NCBI RefSeq assembly: GCF_018499505.1
Contig: NZ_JAHDAC010000005.1
Location: 48,501 to 112,500, forward strand
From: Streptococcus parasanguinis
GTDB taxonomy: Bacteria; Bacillota; Bacilli; Lactobacillales; Streptococcaceae
Length of the DNA stretch: 64,000 bases
Direction: 5' to 3'
Shown: in pieces, positions 45,152-56,161 of the stretch
How the letters are laid out: every line of letters begins with the position of its first letter
Numbering within the stretch: the stretch's first letter is position 1
Notes under the pieces: generated by a model
Databases searched by the model: none
Seen by the model: the letters and a program-made list of their open reading frames with translations, nothing else
What the model was told of the DNA's origin: nothing
Made by a program: the position numbers and the translations under genes

Positions 45152-46699
45152 TTAATGTCTAAAATGTCTCACGCCTGTAAAGATCATGGTCAAGCCATAT
45201 TTGTCAGCCGCTTCGATTGACTCTTGGTCACGAACGGATCCACCTGGTTGGATGATCGCTTTAATCCCTGCTTTAGCGATTTCTTCCACGTTATCCGCAA
45301 ATGGGAAGAAGGCATCGGAAGCAAGAACAGCGCCATCCAGACGGTCTTTAGCTTGGTCAATAGCGATGCGGACGGAAGCCACACGGTTGGTTTGACCTGG
45401 GCCAACACCAAGTGTCATGTGGTCGTTGGTCACGATGATCCCGTTTGATTTGACGTACTTGATAGCCTTCCAAGCAAACTCAAGAGCCGTCGCTTCTGTC
45501 TCAGTTGGTTGGCGTTTCGTCACCACTTGCCAGTCAGCTGGGCTTTCTTTCACCACGTCTTGGTTTTGAACCAGGAGACCACCAACAACACCTGTGTATT
45601 CTGCTTCCACTTCGCTAGCATCTTGAGCGTCAAATGGCAAGGCAAGGATACGCAAGTTTTTCTTCTTGGTAGTCAAGATTTCAAGCGCTTCGTCTGTGTA
45701 GCTTGGTGCAATGATGATTTCAAGGAAAACACCGTGCATCTTTTTAGCTGTCGCAGCGTCAACTTCACGGTTGAGGACTACTATTCCACCGAAAATCGAT
45801 ACTGGATCAGATTCATAAGCATAATCCCAAGCAGTTTCGATATCGTCAGCTTGACCAATCCCACATGGGTTCATGTGTTTAAGAGCCACAACGGTTGGAC
45901 GGTCTTTGAAATCACGGATGATCCGAATAGCGGCATCAGCGTCACGGATATTGTTGAAGGACAATTCTTTACCGTTCAGCTGTTTCGCTGATGCAATGGA
46001 GTAATCCGTTGGCAAGGCCTTTTGGTAGAAGTCTGCATCTTGTTGAGGGTTTTCCCCGTAACGCATTGGTTGCTTAAGATCATAAGTCAAAGTGAGTTTT
46101 TCAGGTTTTTCTTCACCCACTTGAGCAGTGAAGTATTCTGCGATCAAAGCATCATAGGCTGCTGTGTGACGGAAGACTTTCGCTGCCAAACGTTGGCAAG
46201 TTTCGTAACTTGTTTCGCCGTTGGCTGCCAATTCGTCCAAAACCACAGCATAGTCAGCAGGGTCTACCACAACTGTTACGCTAGCGTGGTTTTTCGCTGC
46301 TGAACGAAGCATAGATGGCCCACCAATATCGATGTTCTCCACCGCGTCAGCGTAAGTCACGTCCGGTTTGAGAATCGTTTCCTTGAATGGGTAAAGGTTG
46401 ACCACAACAAGGTCGATCAACTCGATATTATTGTCCTTAGCAGCCTCTAGGTGACTATCGAGGTCACGACGAGCGAGCAGACCACCGTGGATATTTGGGT
46501 GGAGAGTCTTCACACGACCGTCCATCATTTCTGGGAAACCAGTCACATCGTCGATTGCAATGGTATCTACCCCAGCATTGTCAAGGGCAACTTTAGTCCC
46601 ACCTGTCGAGATGATGTCCCAACCGAGTTTTTTTAGTTCTTGAGCAAATTCAACAATGCCCGCTTTGTCTGAAACACTAATTAGTGCGCGTTTAGTCAT
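45152..46699 (-). CDS. purH: Bifunctional AICAR formyltransferase/IMP cyclohydrolase
   Basis: A 515-residue enzyme for the last two steps to IMP. The N-terminal cyclohydrolase domain (about 1-200) begins [20 protein letters not shown]. The C-terminal formyltransferase domain has [11 protein letters not shown], with the lysine-histidine pair, and [20 protein letters not shown]. The length is standard and the frame intact. The last about 26 codons are duplicated at 43653-43732 on the far side of the HXXEE/TetR cassette. Confidence 0.97.
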   Translation of the reverse strand: MTKRALISVSDKAGIVEFAQELKKLGWDIISTGGTKVALDNAGVDTIAIDDVTGFPEMMDGRVKTLHPNIHGGLLARRDLDSHLEAAKDNNIELIDLVVVNLYPFKETILKPDVTYADAVENIDIGGPSMLRSAAKNHASVTVVVDPADYAVVLDELAANGETSYETCQRLAAKVFRHTAAYDALIAEYFTAQVGEEKPEKLTLTYDLKQPMRYGENPQQDADFYQKALPTDYSIASAKQLNGKELSFNNIRDADAAIRIIRDFKDRPTVVALKHMNPCGIGQADDIETAWDYAYESDPVSIFGGIVVLNREVDAATAKKMHGVFLEIIIAPSYTDEALEILTTKKKNLRILALPFDAQDASEVEAEYTGVVGGLLVQNQDVVKESPADWQVVTKRQPTETEATALEFAWKAIKYVKSNGIIVTNDHMTLGVGPGQTNRVASVRIAIDQAKDRLDGAVLASDAFFPFADNVEEIAKAGIKAIIQPGGSVRDQESIEAADKYGLTMIFTGVRHFRH

Positions 46700-46700
46700 T

Positions 46701-47165
46701 CTATTCCTCTTTCTTTAGATCCAAGCGCATAGCGACTTCGTTATTTTCTTCTATAAATCCTGTTTCCTGAAAACCCAAACTAGTCAGCAGGTACTTCATT
46801 TTTTCATTTCCAACTACATAATCTGCGATAATATGATTGCAAGCTCTATCCATCTGAGCCTCTTTGATCAGAGCTTCCAAGGCTTTTCGTCCATAACCTT
46901 TTCCTTGGTACTGCTGGCCAATCATTATCCGCCAGATAAAGTATTCTGCCTCATCCTTATCTATTTCCAACAGTAGAAAACCAACTACTAGCTCATTCCA
47001 ATGGATTGCCATTGGAAACACATCCCCATTCTCTCGGTAGAGCCATGCGTCAGCTAAAGAACGCACATTGGGAGCTACAAAACGTGCTCGTTCATCAGCT
47101 TCAGATATTTTCAAATCCAGCACTGCCTGAAAACTGCTCTCATCTACCAATTTCAGATTAATCAT
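46701..47165 (-). CDS. GNAT-family acetyltransferase in the purine operon
   Basis: A 154-residue GNAT protein. The acetyl-CoA binding signature is in [20 protein letters not shown] (QxxGxG/A pattern), with the C-terminal fold [13 protein letters not shown]. The substrate is unknown; the sequence is close in style to spermidine or diamine acetyltransferases (inference). It lies between purN and purH and ends directly before purH. Confidence 0.87.
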   Translation of the reverse strand: MINLKLVDESSFQAVLDLKISEADERARFVAPNVRSLADAWLYRENGDVFPMAIHWNELVVGFLLLEIDKDEAEYFIWRIMIGQQYQGKGYGRKALEALIKEAQMDRACNHIIADYVVGNEKMKYLLTSLGFQETGFIEENNEVAMRLDLKKEE

Positions 47166-47208
47166 TTTTCTCCTACCAAGATTACACTATCAAAACTCGA
47201 TTTCCTTC

Positions 47209-47763
47209 TTACCTTCTCTCCACTCCCAAACGTTCCAACACTTCTGGATAGAGCTTGTACTCTGTTTTGTGGATGCGAGTTTCGAAAGTATCAAGGGTAT
47301 CCCCTTCAAGGCGTGGCACACGGACTTGTTTGATGACCTTCCCAGTATCAACGCCAGAATCCACCCAATGAATGGTCACACCGCTCTCAGCAACACCTGC
47401 ATTCCAAGCATCCTCAATACCATGAGCACCTGGAAATTCAGGGAGATAAGCTGGGTGAATATTGATGATACGGCCTTCATAAGCTGCTAGCAAGGTTGGG
47501 CCAACGATTTTCATATAACCGGCCAAACAAACCAAATCAATTTGGTGTTCATCCAAGAGTTTGACGATAGCTTCTTCATAAGCTGCTTTATTGTCAAATT
47601 CCTTGAGTTCAAAGGCATGACTCACTACACCAAGGTTCTTGGCACGTTCTAAGACATAGGCATCACGGTGATCGGAAAAGACAAATTCTACCGGAAATTG
47701 TTCAGCAATCACCTGAAAGTTTGAGCCATTGCCAGAGGCAAAAACAGCAATTTTTTTAGCCAT
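47209..47763 (-). CDS. purN: Phosphoribosylglycinamide formyltransferase
   Basis: A 184-residue enzyme that transfers a formyl group from 10-formyl-THF to GAR. Motifs are IAVFASGNGSNFQVIAEQFP (phosphate binding), IINIHPAYLPEFPGAHG with the catalytic Asn-His, and SGVTIHWVDSGVDTGKVIKQ with the catalytic Asp. Its ATG overlaps the purM stop (TAATG), so translation is coupled. Confidence 0.97.
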   Translation of the reverse strand: MAKKIAVFASGNGSNFQVIAEQFPVEFVFSDHRDAYVLERAKNLGVVSHAFELKEFDNKAAYEEAIVKLLDEHQIDLVCLAGYMKIVGPTLLAAYEGRIINIHPAYLPEFPGAHGIEDAWNAGVAESGVTIHWVDSGVDTGKVIKQVRVPRLEGDTLDTFETRIHKTEYKLYPEVLERLGVERR

Positions 47764-48782
47764 TATTTAATCACCACACTTGCGCCATCTTTCTTCACAA
47801 TACGACCGATTTCATAAACAGGTTCGTCAAGAAGTTCTTTGACACGTTCAACATTTTCTGGTTTCACTGCAAGCATGAGACCAATCCCCATGTTGAAGAT
47901 TTCAAACATCTCTTCATGTTTGATTTGGCCATATTTTTCAAGGGCTTTGAAAATTGGAAGAACTGGCACTTTGCTTTCGTCAATTTCAGCAGCCAAGTCA
48001 TCTGAGAACATACGTGGTACATTTTCGATGAAACCACCACCTGTGATGTGGGCAATACCGTTAACCAATTCTTCTTTGATGAGTGGCAAAGCTGCTTTGA
48101 CGTAGATACGAGTTGGTTCCAAAAGAACGTCTTTAAGTTTTTTGCCTTCCAATTCTGGAAGAACTTCTTCACCTGTGTAATCAGCAAAGACACGACGAAC
48201 GAGTGAGTAACCATTTGAGTGGATACCGCTTGAAGCAAGTCCAAGAATCACATCGCCTTCAGCTACTTTTGAACCGTCAATGATTTGAGATTTTTCAGCC
48301 ACACCGACAGCAAACCCAGCCAAATCATAGTCATCTTCACCATACATACCAGGCATTTCAGCCGTTTCCCCACCGATGAGGGCTGCACCTGCTTGTACAC
48401 AACCTTCAGCCACACCAGCAACGACCTGTTCCAATTTAGCTGGTTCATTTTTACCAGTTGCGATATAGTCAAGGAAGTAAAGAGGCTCCGCACCTGCAGC
48501 GATGATATCGTTAACACACATAGCGACACAGTCTTGGCCAATCGTATCGTGTTTGTCGTACTTGATAGCCAGCATCAGCTTGGTTCCAACACCATCTGTA
48601 CCTGAGATCAAAACGGGCTCTTTGACACCTGTTTTTGAAAGGTCGAACATACCACCGAAGCCACCGAGAGCTCCCATGACACCTGCACGTTCCGTACGAG
48701 CTACGTGTTTTTTGATACGTTCAACAACTTCATAACCTGCTTCAACGTCCACACCCGATTGGGCATAAGCATTTTTAGACAT
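47763..48782 (-). CDS. purM: Phosphoribosylformylglycinamidine cyclo-ligase
   Basis: A 340-residue AIR synthetase. Family text includes [40 protein letters not shown] and [20 protein letters not shown]. The start is the ATG at 48782 with GAGGAAAA upstream; the nine extra upstream codons are not family sequence. It lies between purF and purN. Confidence 0.97.
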   Translation of the reverse strand: MSKNAYAQSGVDVEAGYEVVERIKKHVARTERAGVMGALGGFGGMFDLSKTGVKEPVLISGTDGVGTKLMLAIKYDKHDTIGQDCVAMCVNDIIAAGAEPLYFLDYIATGKNEPAKLEQVVAGVAEGCVQAGAALIGGETAEMPGMYGEDDYDLAGFAVGVAEKSQIIDGSKVAEGDVILGLASSGIHSNGYSLVRRVFADYTGEEVLPELEGKKLKDVLLEPTRIYVKAALPLIKEELVNGIAHITGGGFIENVPRMFSDDLAAEIDESKVPVLPIFKALEKYGQIKHEEMFEIFNMGIGLMLAVKPENVERVKELLDEPVYEIGRIVKKDGASVVIK

Positions 48783-48814
48783 AATTTTTTCCTCTTTTTT
48801 CTTCTGCACTGCTC

Positions 48815-50254
48815 TTAATAGAAAGAAGTATGTTCTTTCAAACTTTCCACATAGCGTTCTTCGTAGTCATACAAAGGAGTTGGATATTTTCCATCAAAGT
48901 AAGCCACACAAAGACCGCCATTTGGGGCATCTGTATCGATTCCAATAGAATCAATCAAGCCATCGATTGACAAATACGTCAAGCTATCTGCACCAATGAT
49001 ATCGCGTGTTTCCTCTACTGTATGATTGGCAGCGATCAATTCCTTACGTGTTTGAATATCGATCCCGTAGAAACATGGGTAGGCAAGAGCTGGACTGGCA
49101 ATTGCCACATGGACTTCTGTAGCCCCTGCTTCTTTTAATAACTTCACAATCCGACGTGATGTTGTCCCACGTACAATAGAGTCATCAATCATGACAACCC
49201 GTTTGCCTTTCACGACACCGGATACGGCAGAGAGCTTCATCCGAACCCCTTGCTCCCGTAGTTCTTGTGTCGGTTGAATAAAAGTCCGTTGGGTATATTG
49301 GTTTTTAATCAAGCCCATTTCATTTGGTAGGCCAGATTCTTCCGCAAATCCCATAGCTGCACTAAGTGAAGAGTTCGGTACACCGATCACAATATCTGCT
49401 TCATGTTTAAATTCACGTGCCAATTGAGCCCCCATACGTTTACGAGCTGTATGGACATTGACCCCTTGGATATTGGAGTCTGGGCGGGCAAAGTAGATAT
49501 ACTCCATTGAGCAAACAGCCAATTGGGTGTCCGTTGTATAGTTATCGTAAGTGATGCCGTTATCATCGATGATCACGACTTCACCCGGATTTACATCCCG
49601 AATCCACTCTGCTCCAACCACTTCAAAGGCACAGGTTTCAGATGAAACCACGATAGCTCCGTTGGCCATTTTCCCAATCGAAAGAGGACGGAAACCATTT
49701 GGATCCAAGGCCGCAATCAGCTTATCTTCCAGCATGAGAAGGTAAGCAAATCCACCTTTCACCGTATTCAAGGCTTCTTTCACCTTACCCATGAAAGAAG
49801 GGTTGTGGCTCCGACGAATCAAGTGGGCCAAGATTTCTGAATCAGAAGTTGAGCTAAAGATCGCTCCGTTATTTTCCAACTCCCGTTTGAGGGACTTAGC
49901 ATTGGTCAAATTCCCGTTGTGGGCTAGTCCAAACTGGGTATCATGAAAGCGAAAGAGGAAGGGCTGGATGTTATCCACCGAAGCTTCCCCAGCTGTCGCA
50001 TAGCGAACATGGCCAATCGCTCCCGTTCCTGTTAACTTATCCAAGTTAGCAGGATTTCGAAATACTTCTGAGAGAAGACCCGTATCACGATACCGTTTTA
50101 GTTGACCCTCATCATTCGAAAGGATCCCCGCCCCTTCTTGACCACGGTGTTGAAGACTGTGTAATCCGAAATAAGTCAGTTTTGCAGCATCTGGGTGTCC
50201 CCAGATCCCAAAAATACCACATTCTTCATTAAGAGATTTAACTTCGTATGTCAT
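48815..50254 (-). CDS. purF: Amidophosphoribosyltransferase
   Basis: A 479-residue enzyme for the first committed step, PRPP to phosphoribosylamine. The N-terminal glutaminase has its nucleophile cysteine at about residue 12 (NEECGIFG), so a short propeptide is cleaved. The PRPP-binding loop is [16 protein letters not shown]. The length is standard. It begins 13 bases after purL. Confidence 0.97.
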   Translation of the reverse strand: MTYEVKSLNEECGIFGIWGHPDAAKLTYFGLHSLQHRGQEGAGILSNDEGQLKRYRDTGLLSEVFRNPANLDKLTGTGAIGHVRYATAGEASVDNIQPFLFRFHDTQFGLAHNGNLTNAKSLKRELENNGAIFSSTSDSEILAHLIRRSHNPSFMGKVKEALNTVKGGFAYLLMLEDKLIAALDPNGFRPLSIGKMANGAIVVSSETCAFEVVGAEWIRDVNPGEVVIIDDNGITYDNYTTDTQLAVCSMEYIYFARPDSNIQGVNVHTARKRMGAQLAREFKHEADIVIGVPNSSLSAAMGFAEESGLPNEMGLIKNQYTQRTFIQPTQELREQGVRMKLSAVSGVVKGKRVVMIDDSIVRGTTSRRIVKLLKEAGATEVHVAIASPALAYPCFYGIDIQTRKELIAANHTVEETRDIIGADSLTYLSIDGLIDSIGIDTDAPNGGLCVAYFDGKYPTPLYDYEERYVESLKEHTSFY

Positions 50255-50266
50255 TTTGTATACCTT

Positions 50267-53200
50267 TTATTTTCCAGTAAAGTATTTAACCGCTGATGCA
50301 AAGAGATGTTGATCTTTATTTCCTGGAATATTTTGGAAGAGACCATCTTCGAAACGTTCTGAGTGACCCATCTTCCCAATAATTTGACCGTTCTTACTTG
50401 TAATTCCTTCGATCGCATGGACAGATCCGTTAGGATTGTATTTTGAATCCATGCTTGGGTTGCCTTTGAAGTCAACATATTGGCTAAAGATTTGACCATT
50501 GTCACGAAGCTCCGCGAATTCCTCAGCTGTCACGACAAACTTCCCTTCACCGTGTGATACTGGGATGGCATGGATGTCCCCAACTTGCACTCCAGCAAGC
50601 CATGGTGAATTCGTGTTGGCAATCCGTGTTTCCACCATTTTAGCCACGTGTTGGTTGGCATCATTGTAGAAGAGGGTTGGACTCGTGCTACTTGCATCTT
50701 CAAAGTTACCGTATGGAAGAAGACCTGATTTGACGAGGGCTTGGAATCCGTTACAGATACCAATAATCAAACCACCACCTTCGATGAAGCTATCAATAGC
50801 TGCACGTACTTTTTCATTGAGCAAGATGTTCACGATAAATTTAGCTGATCCATCTGGTTCATCCGCTGCTGAGAAGCCACCTGCAAAGAAGATAATGTTA
50901 GCTTTTTCGATATTGTCAACCATGATGTCAACAGACTTGACAATAGCCTCTTCGTTCAGTGTAACAAATGGTACCAAGTTGACTTTTGCACCTTCTTTTT
51001 CAAAAGCCTTAGCTGAATCGTACTCAGAGTTAGTACCTGGGAATACTGGAATGTAAACCACTGGTGTCTCAACTGTTTCTTTAGCTTTGATCACAGCATC
51101 TGATGCTACAGCAGGTACTTCTTCCAACTCAGTTGCCTGTGCAAATTCCGTTGGGTAAACCTCTTCCAATTTACCTTGGAAGGCACTGTCAAGTTTGTGT
51201 CCATCAAGCGTTACACCGTTGACAGTGAGTGTAAAGCCAGTCACTGTTTGTCCGATCTTGGCAACACCTGCAATTTCTTCAGGAGATGTGAAGACGAATC
51301 CACCCAATTGAGCTGTCAAGCTAGTGTCAAGGTCAGCTAATTCGACGTTAGCTCCAATATGGTTACCAAATGTTGCAAGTGCAAGAGCTTCAACCACACC
51401 ACCATATTTAACAGCTGATGCGGCTGTCACTTTGTGGTCAGCTTGGATGGCTTCAAATTGAGCAAAGTTCGACTTGATAAGATCAAAGTCAATTTCTTGT
51501 GTCAAAGTTTGACCTGGGATGTAGTAAATATTTTCACCAACTGCTTTGAATTCTGGAGAAAGAACCTTACGGCTATCTGCAGTCGTCACCCCAAAAGCAA
51601 CCAAGGTTGGTGGTACTGTCAATTCTTCGAAGGTACCAGACATCGAGTCTTTCCCACCGATAGATGGCAAACCAAGTTGAATCTGAGCTTCGATGGATCC
51701 AAGGAGAGCTGATACTGGTTGACCAAAACGCTCTGCTTGTTTATCCATCCGCTCGAAGTATTCTTGATAAGAGAAACGAGCCTTAGACCAGTTTGCACCA
51801 GCAGCAACCAAACGAGCAGTTGCTTCGATGACCGCATAAGCAGCACCATGATATGGAGACCATTCTGCGATGTAAGGGTTGAATCCTTGTGCCATTACTG
51901 ATGCAGTATGAGTTACGCCATGTTGGACTGGCAATTTCTGTACAGAAGCTTCCGTTGGCGTAATTTGGTAGCGACCACCGAGTGGGTGATTGACTGTTGA
52001 ACGACCAACTGAGCTATCAAAGATGGTTTGTAACCCTTTTTGACTGGCATGGTTAAGGTCAGCCAAGACTTCAAGAGTATCCGCTTCAAGGGTTTCAGCA
52101 GATGTTTGACGTTCTTCTGGAAGCTTGACATCCTTGTCAACCACCTTAGCATCTACAACCACACGCACACCGTTTGTATCAAGAAAACGACGTTCCAAAT
52201 CAACGATTGTTTCACCATTCCAGTGCATGACAAGATTTGGTTTCTCCGTCACTGTTGCAACGACAACAGCATCAATATTTTCTTTGTTACATTCAGCAAC
52301 GAAGGCGTCTACATCTTCTGGACGAACCACTACAGCCATCCGTTCTTGAGATTCAGAAATGGCAATTTCTGTACCGTTCAAGCCTTGGTATTTCAATGGC
52401 ACCTTGTCTAGGTCAATTTCAAGACCATCTGCCAATTCACCGATAGCCACACAGACACCACCAGCACCAAAGTCATTTGATTTCTTGATAAGACGTGTTA
52501 CTTCACCATTACGGAAAAGACGTTGAATCTTACGTTCTTCGATGGCATTCCCTTTTTGAACTTCAGCACCAGCTGTTTCAACAGATTCAACCGTTTGAAC
52601 TTTAGAAGAACCTGTCGCACCACCGACACCGTCACGTCCAGTTTTCCCACCGAGAAGAATCACGACATCACCTGCTTCAGGTTTTTCACGGACAACATTT
52701 TCCTTAGGAGCCGCACCGACAACTGCACCTAGCTCCATACGCTTAGCAACGAAACCTGGGTGGAAGTATTCTCGAACATAGGTTGTGGCAAGACCAATTT
52801 GATTCCCATATGAAGAATAACCGTGAGCTGCTGTTTTAGAAATCACTTGTTGTGGCAATTTACCAGCGCGAGTTTCTGAAATCGGAGCCGTGATATCACC
52901 AGCACCTGAGATACGCATGGCTTGGTAAACGTAGGAACGACCTGACAATGGGTCACGAATGGCACCACCGATACAAGTAGCCGCTCCACCAAATGGTTCG
53001 ATTTCAGTTGGGTGGTTGTGGGTTTCGTTTTTGAACATGAGAAGCCATGGTTCTTTGACACCATTGACATCCACTTCAATTTCAACAGAGCAGGCATTGA
53101 TTTCATCAGACACTTCCATGTCATCCAAACGACCATTGGCACGCTCATAACGGCCAAAAATAGTCGCCATATCCATCAAGGTTTGAGGTTTTTCTGTACG

Positions 53201-53992
53201 TCCCAACTCATCACGCATGGCAATATACTTATCATAAGTCGCTTGCAATTGTTTTTCAAATTTAGAAGCTGAGAAGTCGATGTTTTTCAACTCAGTCTCG
53301 AAAGTTGTATGACGGCAGTGGTCAGACCAGTAGGTATCCAAGACCTTCAACTCAGTCTCCGTTGGTACACGTCCAATAGACTTGAAGTAATCTTGAATGA
53401 AGAGAAGGTCATCCACTTCCATTGCCAATCCTTGCTCAGCCTTATACTGTGCAAAATCTTCTGCCGTATAGCTTTCAAAGAAATCCAAGCTTGGAATGGT
53501 CTTGTCAGACTCAGAGAAATCCTGTTTCGCAATACCAACAGTGATATCTTTGAAACGAGAATCCACTGGGTTCAAGAGGTAGTTTTTGACAGCTTCCAAC
53601 TCATTCGCATCAATATCCTTGTTAACCAAGTATAATTGCGCTGTATTCACTGTTACGTCATTTGAACTACCAAGCAAAAGCAAAGCTTCTTGTGAAGATG
53701 CCGCACGTTGGTCAAATTGACCCGGCAAACTTTCAATCGCAAAGAAAGCATATTTCTCAAGATCAGCCTGAACCGTAGCTTCATCCAAAACAGTATCGGT
53801 CACTTGCTCAGAGAAGATATGTTTTTCCGCACGCGCAAACAAGTCCTCTGCCAAACCAAAAACATCGTAAACTTGAACAATACGAAGATCCTTCAAGGTT
53901 TTCAACTGAAGATTATGCTGCAATTCTTTTACTAAAGAGTCCGATTTCACACGAAAATCAGCTTTTTTCTCAACGAAAATACGTTTATCCAT
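50267..53992 (-). CDS. purL: Phosphoribosylformylglycinamidine synthase, single-chain type
   Basis: A 1241-residue single-chain enzyme. The synthetase domains come first (NETHNHPTEIEPFGGAATCI, GVGGATGSS, and the second half GLPSIGGKDSMSGTFEEL). They are followed by a glutamine amidotransferase domain with VYIPVFPGTNSEYDSAKAF and the nucleophile in GLIIGICNGFQALVKSGL. Single-chain PurL is usual in streptococci but not in Bacillus. The start is the ATG at 53992, with AAAGGAAC upstream. Confidence 0.97.
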   Translation of the reverse strand: MDKRIFVEKKADFRVKSDSLVKELQHNLQLKTLKDLRIVQVYDVFGLAEDLFARAEKHIFSEQVTDTVLDEATVQADLEKYAFFAIESLPGQFDQRAASSQEALLLLGSSNDVTVNTAQLYLVNKDIDANELEAVKNYLLNPVDSRFKDITVGIAKQDFSESDKTIPSLDFFESYTAEDFAQYKAEQGLAMEVDDLLFIQDYFKSIGRVPTETELKVLDTYWSDHCRHTTFETELKNIDFSASKFEKQLQATYDKYIAMRDELGRTEKPQTLMDMATIFGRYERANGRLDDMEVSDEINACSVEIEVDVNGVKEPWLLMFKNETHNHPTEIEPFGGAATCIGGAIRDPLSGRSYVYQAMRISGAGDITAPISETRAGKLPQQVISKTAAHGYSSYGNQIGLATTYVREYFHPGFVAKRMELGAVVGAAPKENVVREKPEAGDVVILLGGKTGRDGVGGATGSSKVQTVESVETAGAEVQKGNAIEERKIQRLFRNGEVTRLIKKSNDFGAGGVCVAIGELADGLEIDLDKVPLKYQGLNGTEIAISESQERMAVVVRPEDVDAFVAECNKENIDAVVVATVTEKPNLVMHWNGETIVDLERRFLDTNGVRVVVDAKVVDKDVKLPEERQTSAETLEADTLEVLADLNHASQKGLQTIFDSSVGRSTVNHPLGGRYQITPTEASVQKLPVQHGVTHTASVMAQGFNPYIAEWSPYHGAAYAVIEATARLVAAGANWSKARFSYQEYFERMDKQAERFGQPVSALLGSIEAQIQLGLPSIGGKDSMSGTFEELTVPPTLVAFGVTTADSRKVLSPEFKAVGENIYYIPGQTLTQEIDFDLIKSNFAQFEAIQADHKVTAASAVKYGGVVEALALATFGNHIGANVELADLDTSLTAQLGGFVFTSPEEIAGVAKIGQTVTGFTLTVNGVTLDGHKLDSAFQGKLEEVYPTEFAQATELEEVPAVASDAVIKAKETVETPVVYIPVFPGTNSEYDSAKAFEKEGAKVNLVPFVTLNEEAIVKSVDIMVDNIEKANIIFFAGGFSAADEPDGSAKFIVNILLNEKVRAAIDSFIEGGGLIIGICNGFQALVKSGLLPYGNFEDASSTSPTLFYNDANQHVAKMVETRIANTNSPWLAGVQVGDIHAIPVSHGEGKFVVTAEEFAELRDNGQIFSQYVDFKGNPSMDSKYNPNGSVHAIEGITSKNGQIIGKMGHSERFEDGLFQNIPGNKDQHLFASAVKYFTGK

Positions 53993-54055
53993 TTTAGTTC
54001 CTTTATTTCTATTCAAATAGGTTATCGAAGACGAAGGTTTTCCGTTTCAAAAAGA

Positions 54056-54763
54056 TTACTTCAAGCCCTGTAATTTCTCCAACACAACCTGATATACATC
54101 CGTTAAACTGCCCAAATCCCTACGGAAAACATCCTTGTCCATATGGTGCCCTTCAGCATCCCAAAGGCGGCAGTTATCTGGAGAGAATTCATCTGCCAAG
54201 ATGATCTTGCCATCCTTATCAAAACCAAATTCCAATTTGAAGTCAATCAAACGAAGACCAATTTGTGCAAACCAATCTTTCAGCAATTCATTGATGCGAC
54301 GTGTTTCTTCCTTGATATAAGCAATTTGCTCATCATTGGCAATATCCAAAAACTTCACATGCTCATCATTGATAAATGGATCGTCCAACTCATCGTTCTT
54401 GTAGTAAAATTCAACGATTGGAGTTTTCAATTCCAAACCTTCTTCCACGCCAAAACGTTTAGAAAAGGAACCCGCAGTCACGTTACGAAGAACAACTTCC
54501 AAAGGAATAATTTTCACTTTCTTGTTGAGTTGTTCTGTGTCAGAAATACGTTCGATAAAGTGAGTAGCTACACCCGCAGCATTCAATTTTTCAAAAATAA
54601 GAGACGAAATCTGATTATTTAGCACACCTTTTCCTTTAATCGTCTCTTTACGAGCCCCATTTAGCATAGTGGCCTGGTCCTTATAGACCGACTTAATCAC
54701 ATGTTCGTCCTCAGTAGTATAGATATCCTTAGCTTTTCCAGTATAAATCAGTTGATTGGTCAT
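54056..54763 (-). CDS. purC: SAICAR synthetase
   Basis: A 235-residue ligase joining aspartate to CAIR. It begins [20 protein letters not shown] and has [20 protein letters not shown] and [24 protein letters not shown] text with the substrate-binding motif. The length is standard. It is the first gene of the purine operon, with a promoter and two PurBox-like sites upstream. Confidence 0.97.
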   Translation of the reverse strand: MTNQLIYTGKAKDIYTTEDEHVIKSVYKDQATMLNGARKETIKGKGVLNNQISSLIFEKLNAAGVATHFIERISDTEQLNKKVKIIPLEVVLRNVTAGSFSKRFGVEEGLELKTPIVEFYYKNDELDDPFINDEHVKFLDIANDEQIAYIKEETRRINELLKDWFAQIGLRLIDFKLEFGFDKDGKIILADEFSPDNCRLWDAEGHHMDKDVFRRDLGSLTDVYQVVLEKLQGLK

Positions 54764-54796
54764 GACTTTGTTCGCCTTTCGTATTTTATCACCTTC

Positions 54797-54825
54797 ATTC
54801 TATCACATAAAAAGTCTATTTTCAA
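54797..54825 (-). promoter_or_regulatory. purC operon promoter
   Basis: TTGAAA (54820-54825) and TAGAAT (54797-54802) are 17 bases apart on the minus strand, and the -10 is preceded by TGA (extended). Confidence 0.8.
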
Positions 54826-54828
54826 TAA

Positions 54829-54861
54829 AATCCCGTACAATATAAGCAAATTCCGAATAAA
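54829..54861 (+). promoter_or_regulatory. Two PurBox-like sites upstream of purC
   Basis: AATTCCGAATAAA (54849-54861) and AATCCCGTACAAT (54829-54841) resemble the PurR site AWWWCCGAACWWT, with one to three and two mismatches. They are 20 bases apart, just upstream of the -35, the layout I recall for PurR-activated promoters in lactococci. Confidence 0.65.
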
Positions 54862-54876
54862 AAGGACAGAAAAAAA

Positions 54877-54904
54877 GACCATCCAGAATGATCTCTGAAC
54901 GATC
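54877..54904 (-). terminator. Terminator after acpP
   Basis: An 11-bp stem (GATCGTTCAGA with TCTGGATGGTC on the minus strand, including G-U pairs), followed by TTTTTTT. Confidence 0.75.
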
Positions 54905-54913
54905 CCTTTTTCA

Positions 54914-55162
54914 TTAGTGACCAGCAGTTCGTTTTTCGATATAGCCGACAACATCCCCTACTGTGTTAAATTCATCGATAGCCTTGTCTGGAATCTCAAT
55001 TTGGTATTCATCCTCAAGATTGATAATAAATTCCATTAATTCAACAGAATCTGCTTGTAAATCCTTACGTAAGTCAGATTCCAAAGATACTTGAAAATCT
55101 GATCCCTTGCGGTCTTTGAGAAATTCCTCAATTGTAGCTAAAATTTCGTTTTGTTTACTCAT
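54914..55162 (-). CDS. acpP: Acyl carrier protein
   Basis: An 82-residue acidic protein with the phosphopantetheine attachment serine in LQADSVELMEFIINLEDEY. It carries acyl chains in fatty acid and phospholipid synthesis. It lies three bases after plsX, so the two are coupled. Streptococci often have two ACPs; this is the plsX-linked one. Confidence 0.93.
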   Translation of the reverse strand: MSKQNEILATIEEFLKDRKGSDFQVSLESDLRKDLQADSVELMEFIINLEDEYQIEIPDKAIDEFNTVGDVVGYIEKRTAGH

Positions 55163-55165
55163 ACA

Positions 55166-56161
55166 TTACCCTTCCTTCGATAATTCCTTCACTGATTTTC
55201 CAACAACATCTGTCTCTAACATGGTCCGAATCTGACGAATCGTGCTATAGACAGCTTTGGCATCACTCGAACCATGCGTTTTAACAACAGGTGCTTGAAG
55301 GCCAAACAAGACCGCTCCTCCAACATCTGAGAAATCCAAGGTTTGCTTCAATGATTTCAAACGATCCTTGAGCAGAAAAGCTCCCAATTTCGCCTTCCAG
55401 TTTCCAGTGGCAATCGCTTGTTTCAATTGCTTCAAGATCCCAAAAGCCGTTCCTTCCATCGTTTTCAAGACAGCGTTTCCCGTGAAACCATCCGCCACAA
55501 CGACATCAGCAATGCCATCCATCAAGTCACGCGCTTCCACGTTTCCAACAAAATGAATCGACTCATCCTCAGATAACAATTGGTAGGTTTCCTTGCGCAA
55601 AGGATCCCCCTTACTAGCTTCTGTCCCATTATTCAATAGACCCACGCGCGGTTTTTGAATCCCACGAACATTTTCAGCATAATAAGACCCCATCACAGCA
55701 TACTGATGCAAGTGCTCTGGTGTATTTTCCGCATTGGCCCCTAAGTCCAGCATATCATAGCCACGACCATCAACCGTCGGAAGTGTGGACATCAAGCCAG
55801 GGCGTTCCACCCCTTTGATCCGTCCAACGATAAAGAAACCAGCCGCCAATAGCGCACCTGTATTTCCCGCAGATAGCATGGCATCGACCTCACCATCCTT
55901 CACATCCTTGGCAGCTAAGACCATCGAAGCCTGTTTTTTCCGACGAATGGCCCGCGTTGGTTCATCATCTGAATCAATTTTTTCTTCCGTATGCACAATC
56001 GATACACGTTCTGTTGCGGTTAAATAGTCTTTAATTTTTGCTTCATCGCCATACAAGACAATCTCAATATCATCAAAATCACGAATGGCTTGATTCACGC
56101 CTTCTACCAAGGCTTGAGGTGCATTATCGCCCCCCATTGCATCTACTGCAATTTTTTTCAT
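55166..56161 (-). CDS. plsX: Phosphate acyltransferase PlsX
   Basis: A 331-residue enzyme making acyl-phosphate from acyl-ACP for phospholipid synthesis. Motifs are [20 protein letters not shown] at the N-terminus, [20 protein letters not shown], and the central [20 protein letters not shown]. Its start overlaps the recO stop by four bases. Confidence 0.97.
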   Translation of the reverse strand: MKKIAVDAMGGDNAPQALVEGVNQAIRDFDDIEIVLYGDEAKIKDYLTATERVSIVHTEEKIDSDDEPTRAIRRKKQASMVLAAKDVKDGEVDAMLSAGNTGALLAAGFFIVGRIKGVERPGLMSTLPTVDGRGYDMLDLGANAENTPEHLHQYAVMGSYYAENVRGIQKPRVGLLNNGTEASKGDPLRKETYQLLSEDESIHFVGNVEARDLMDGIADVVVADGFTGNAVLKTMEGTAFGILKQLKQAIATGNWKAKLGAFLLKDRLKSLKQTLDFSDVGGAVLFGLQAPVVKTHGSSDAKAVYSTIRQIRTMLETDVVGKSVKELSKEG

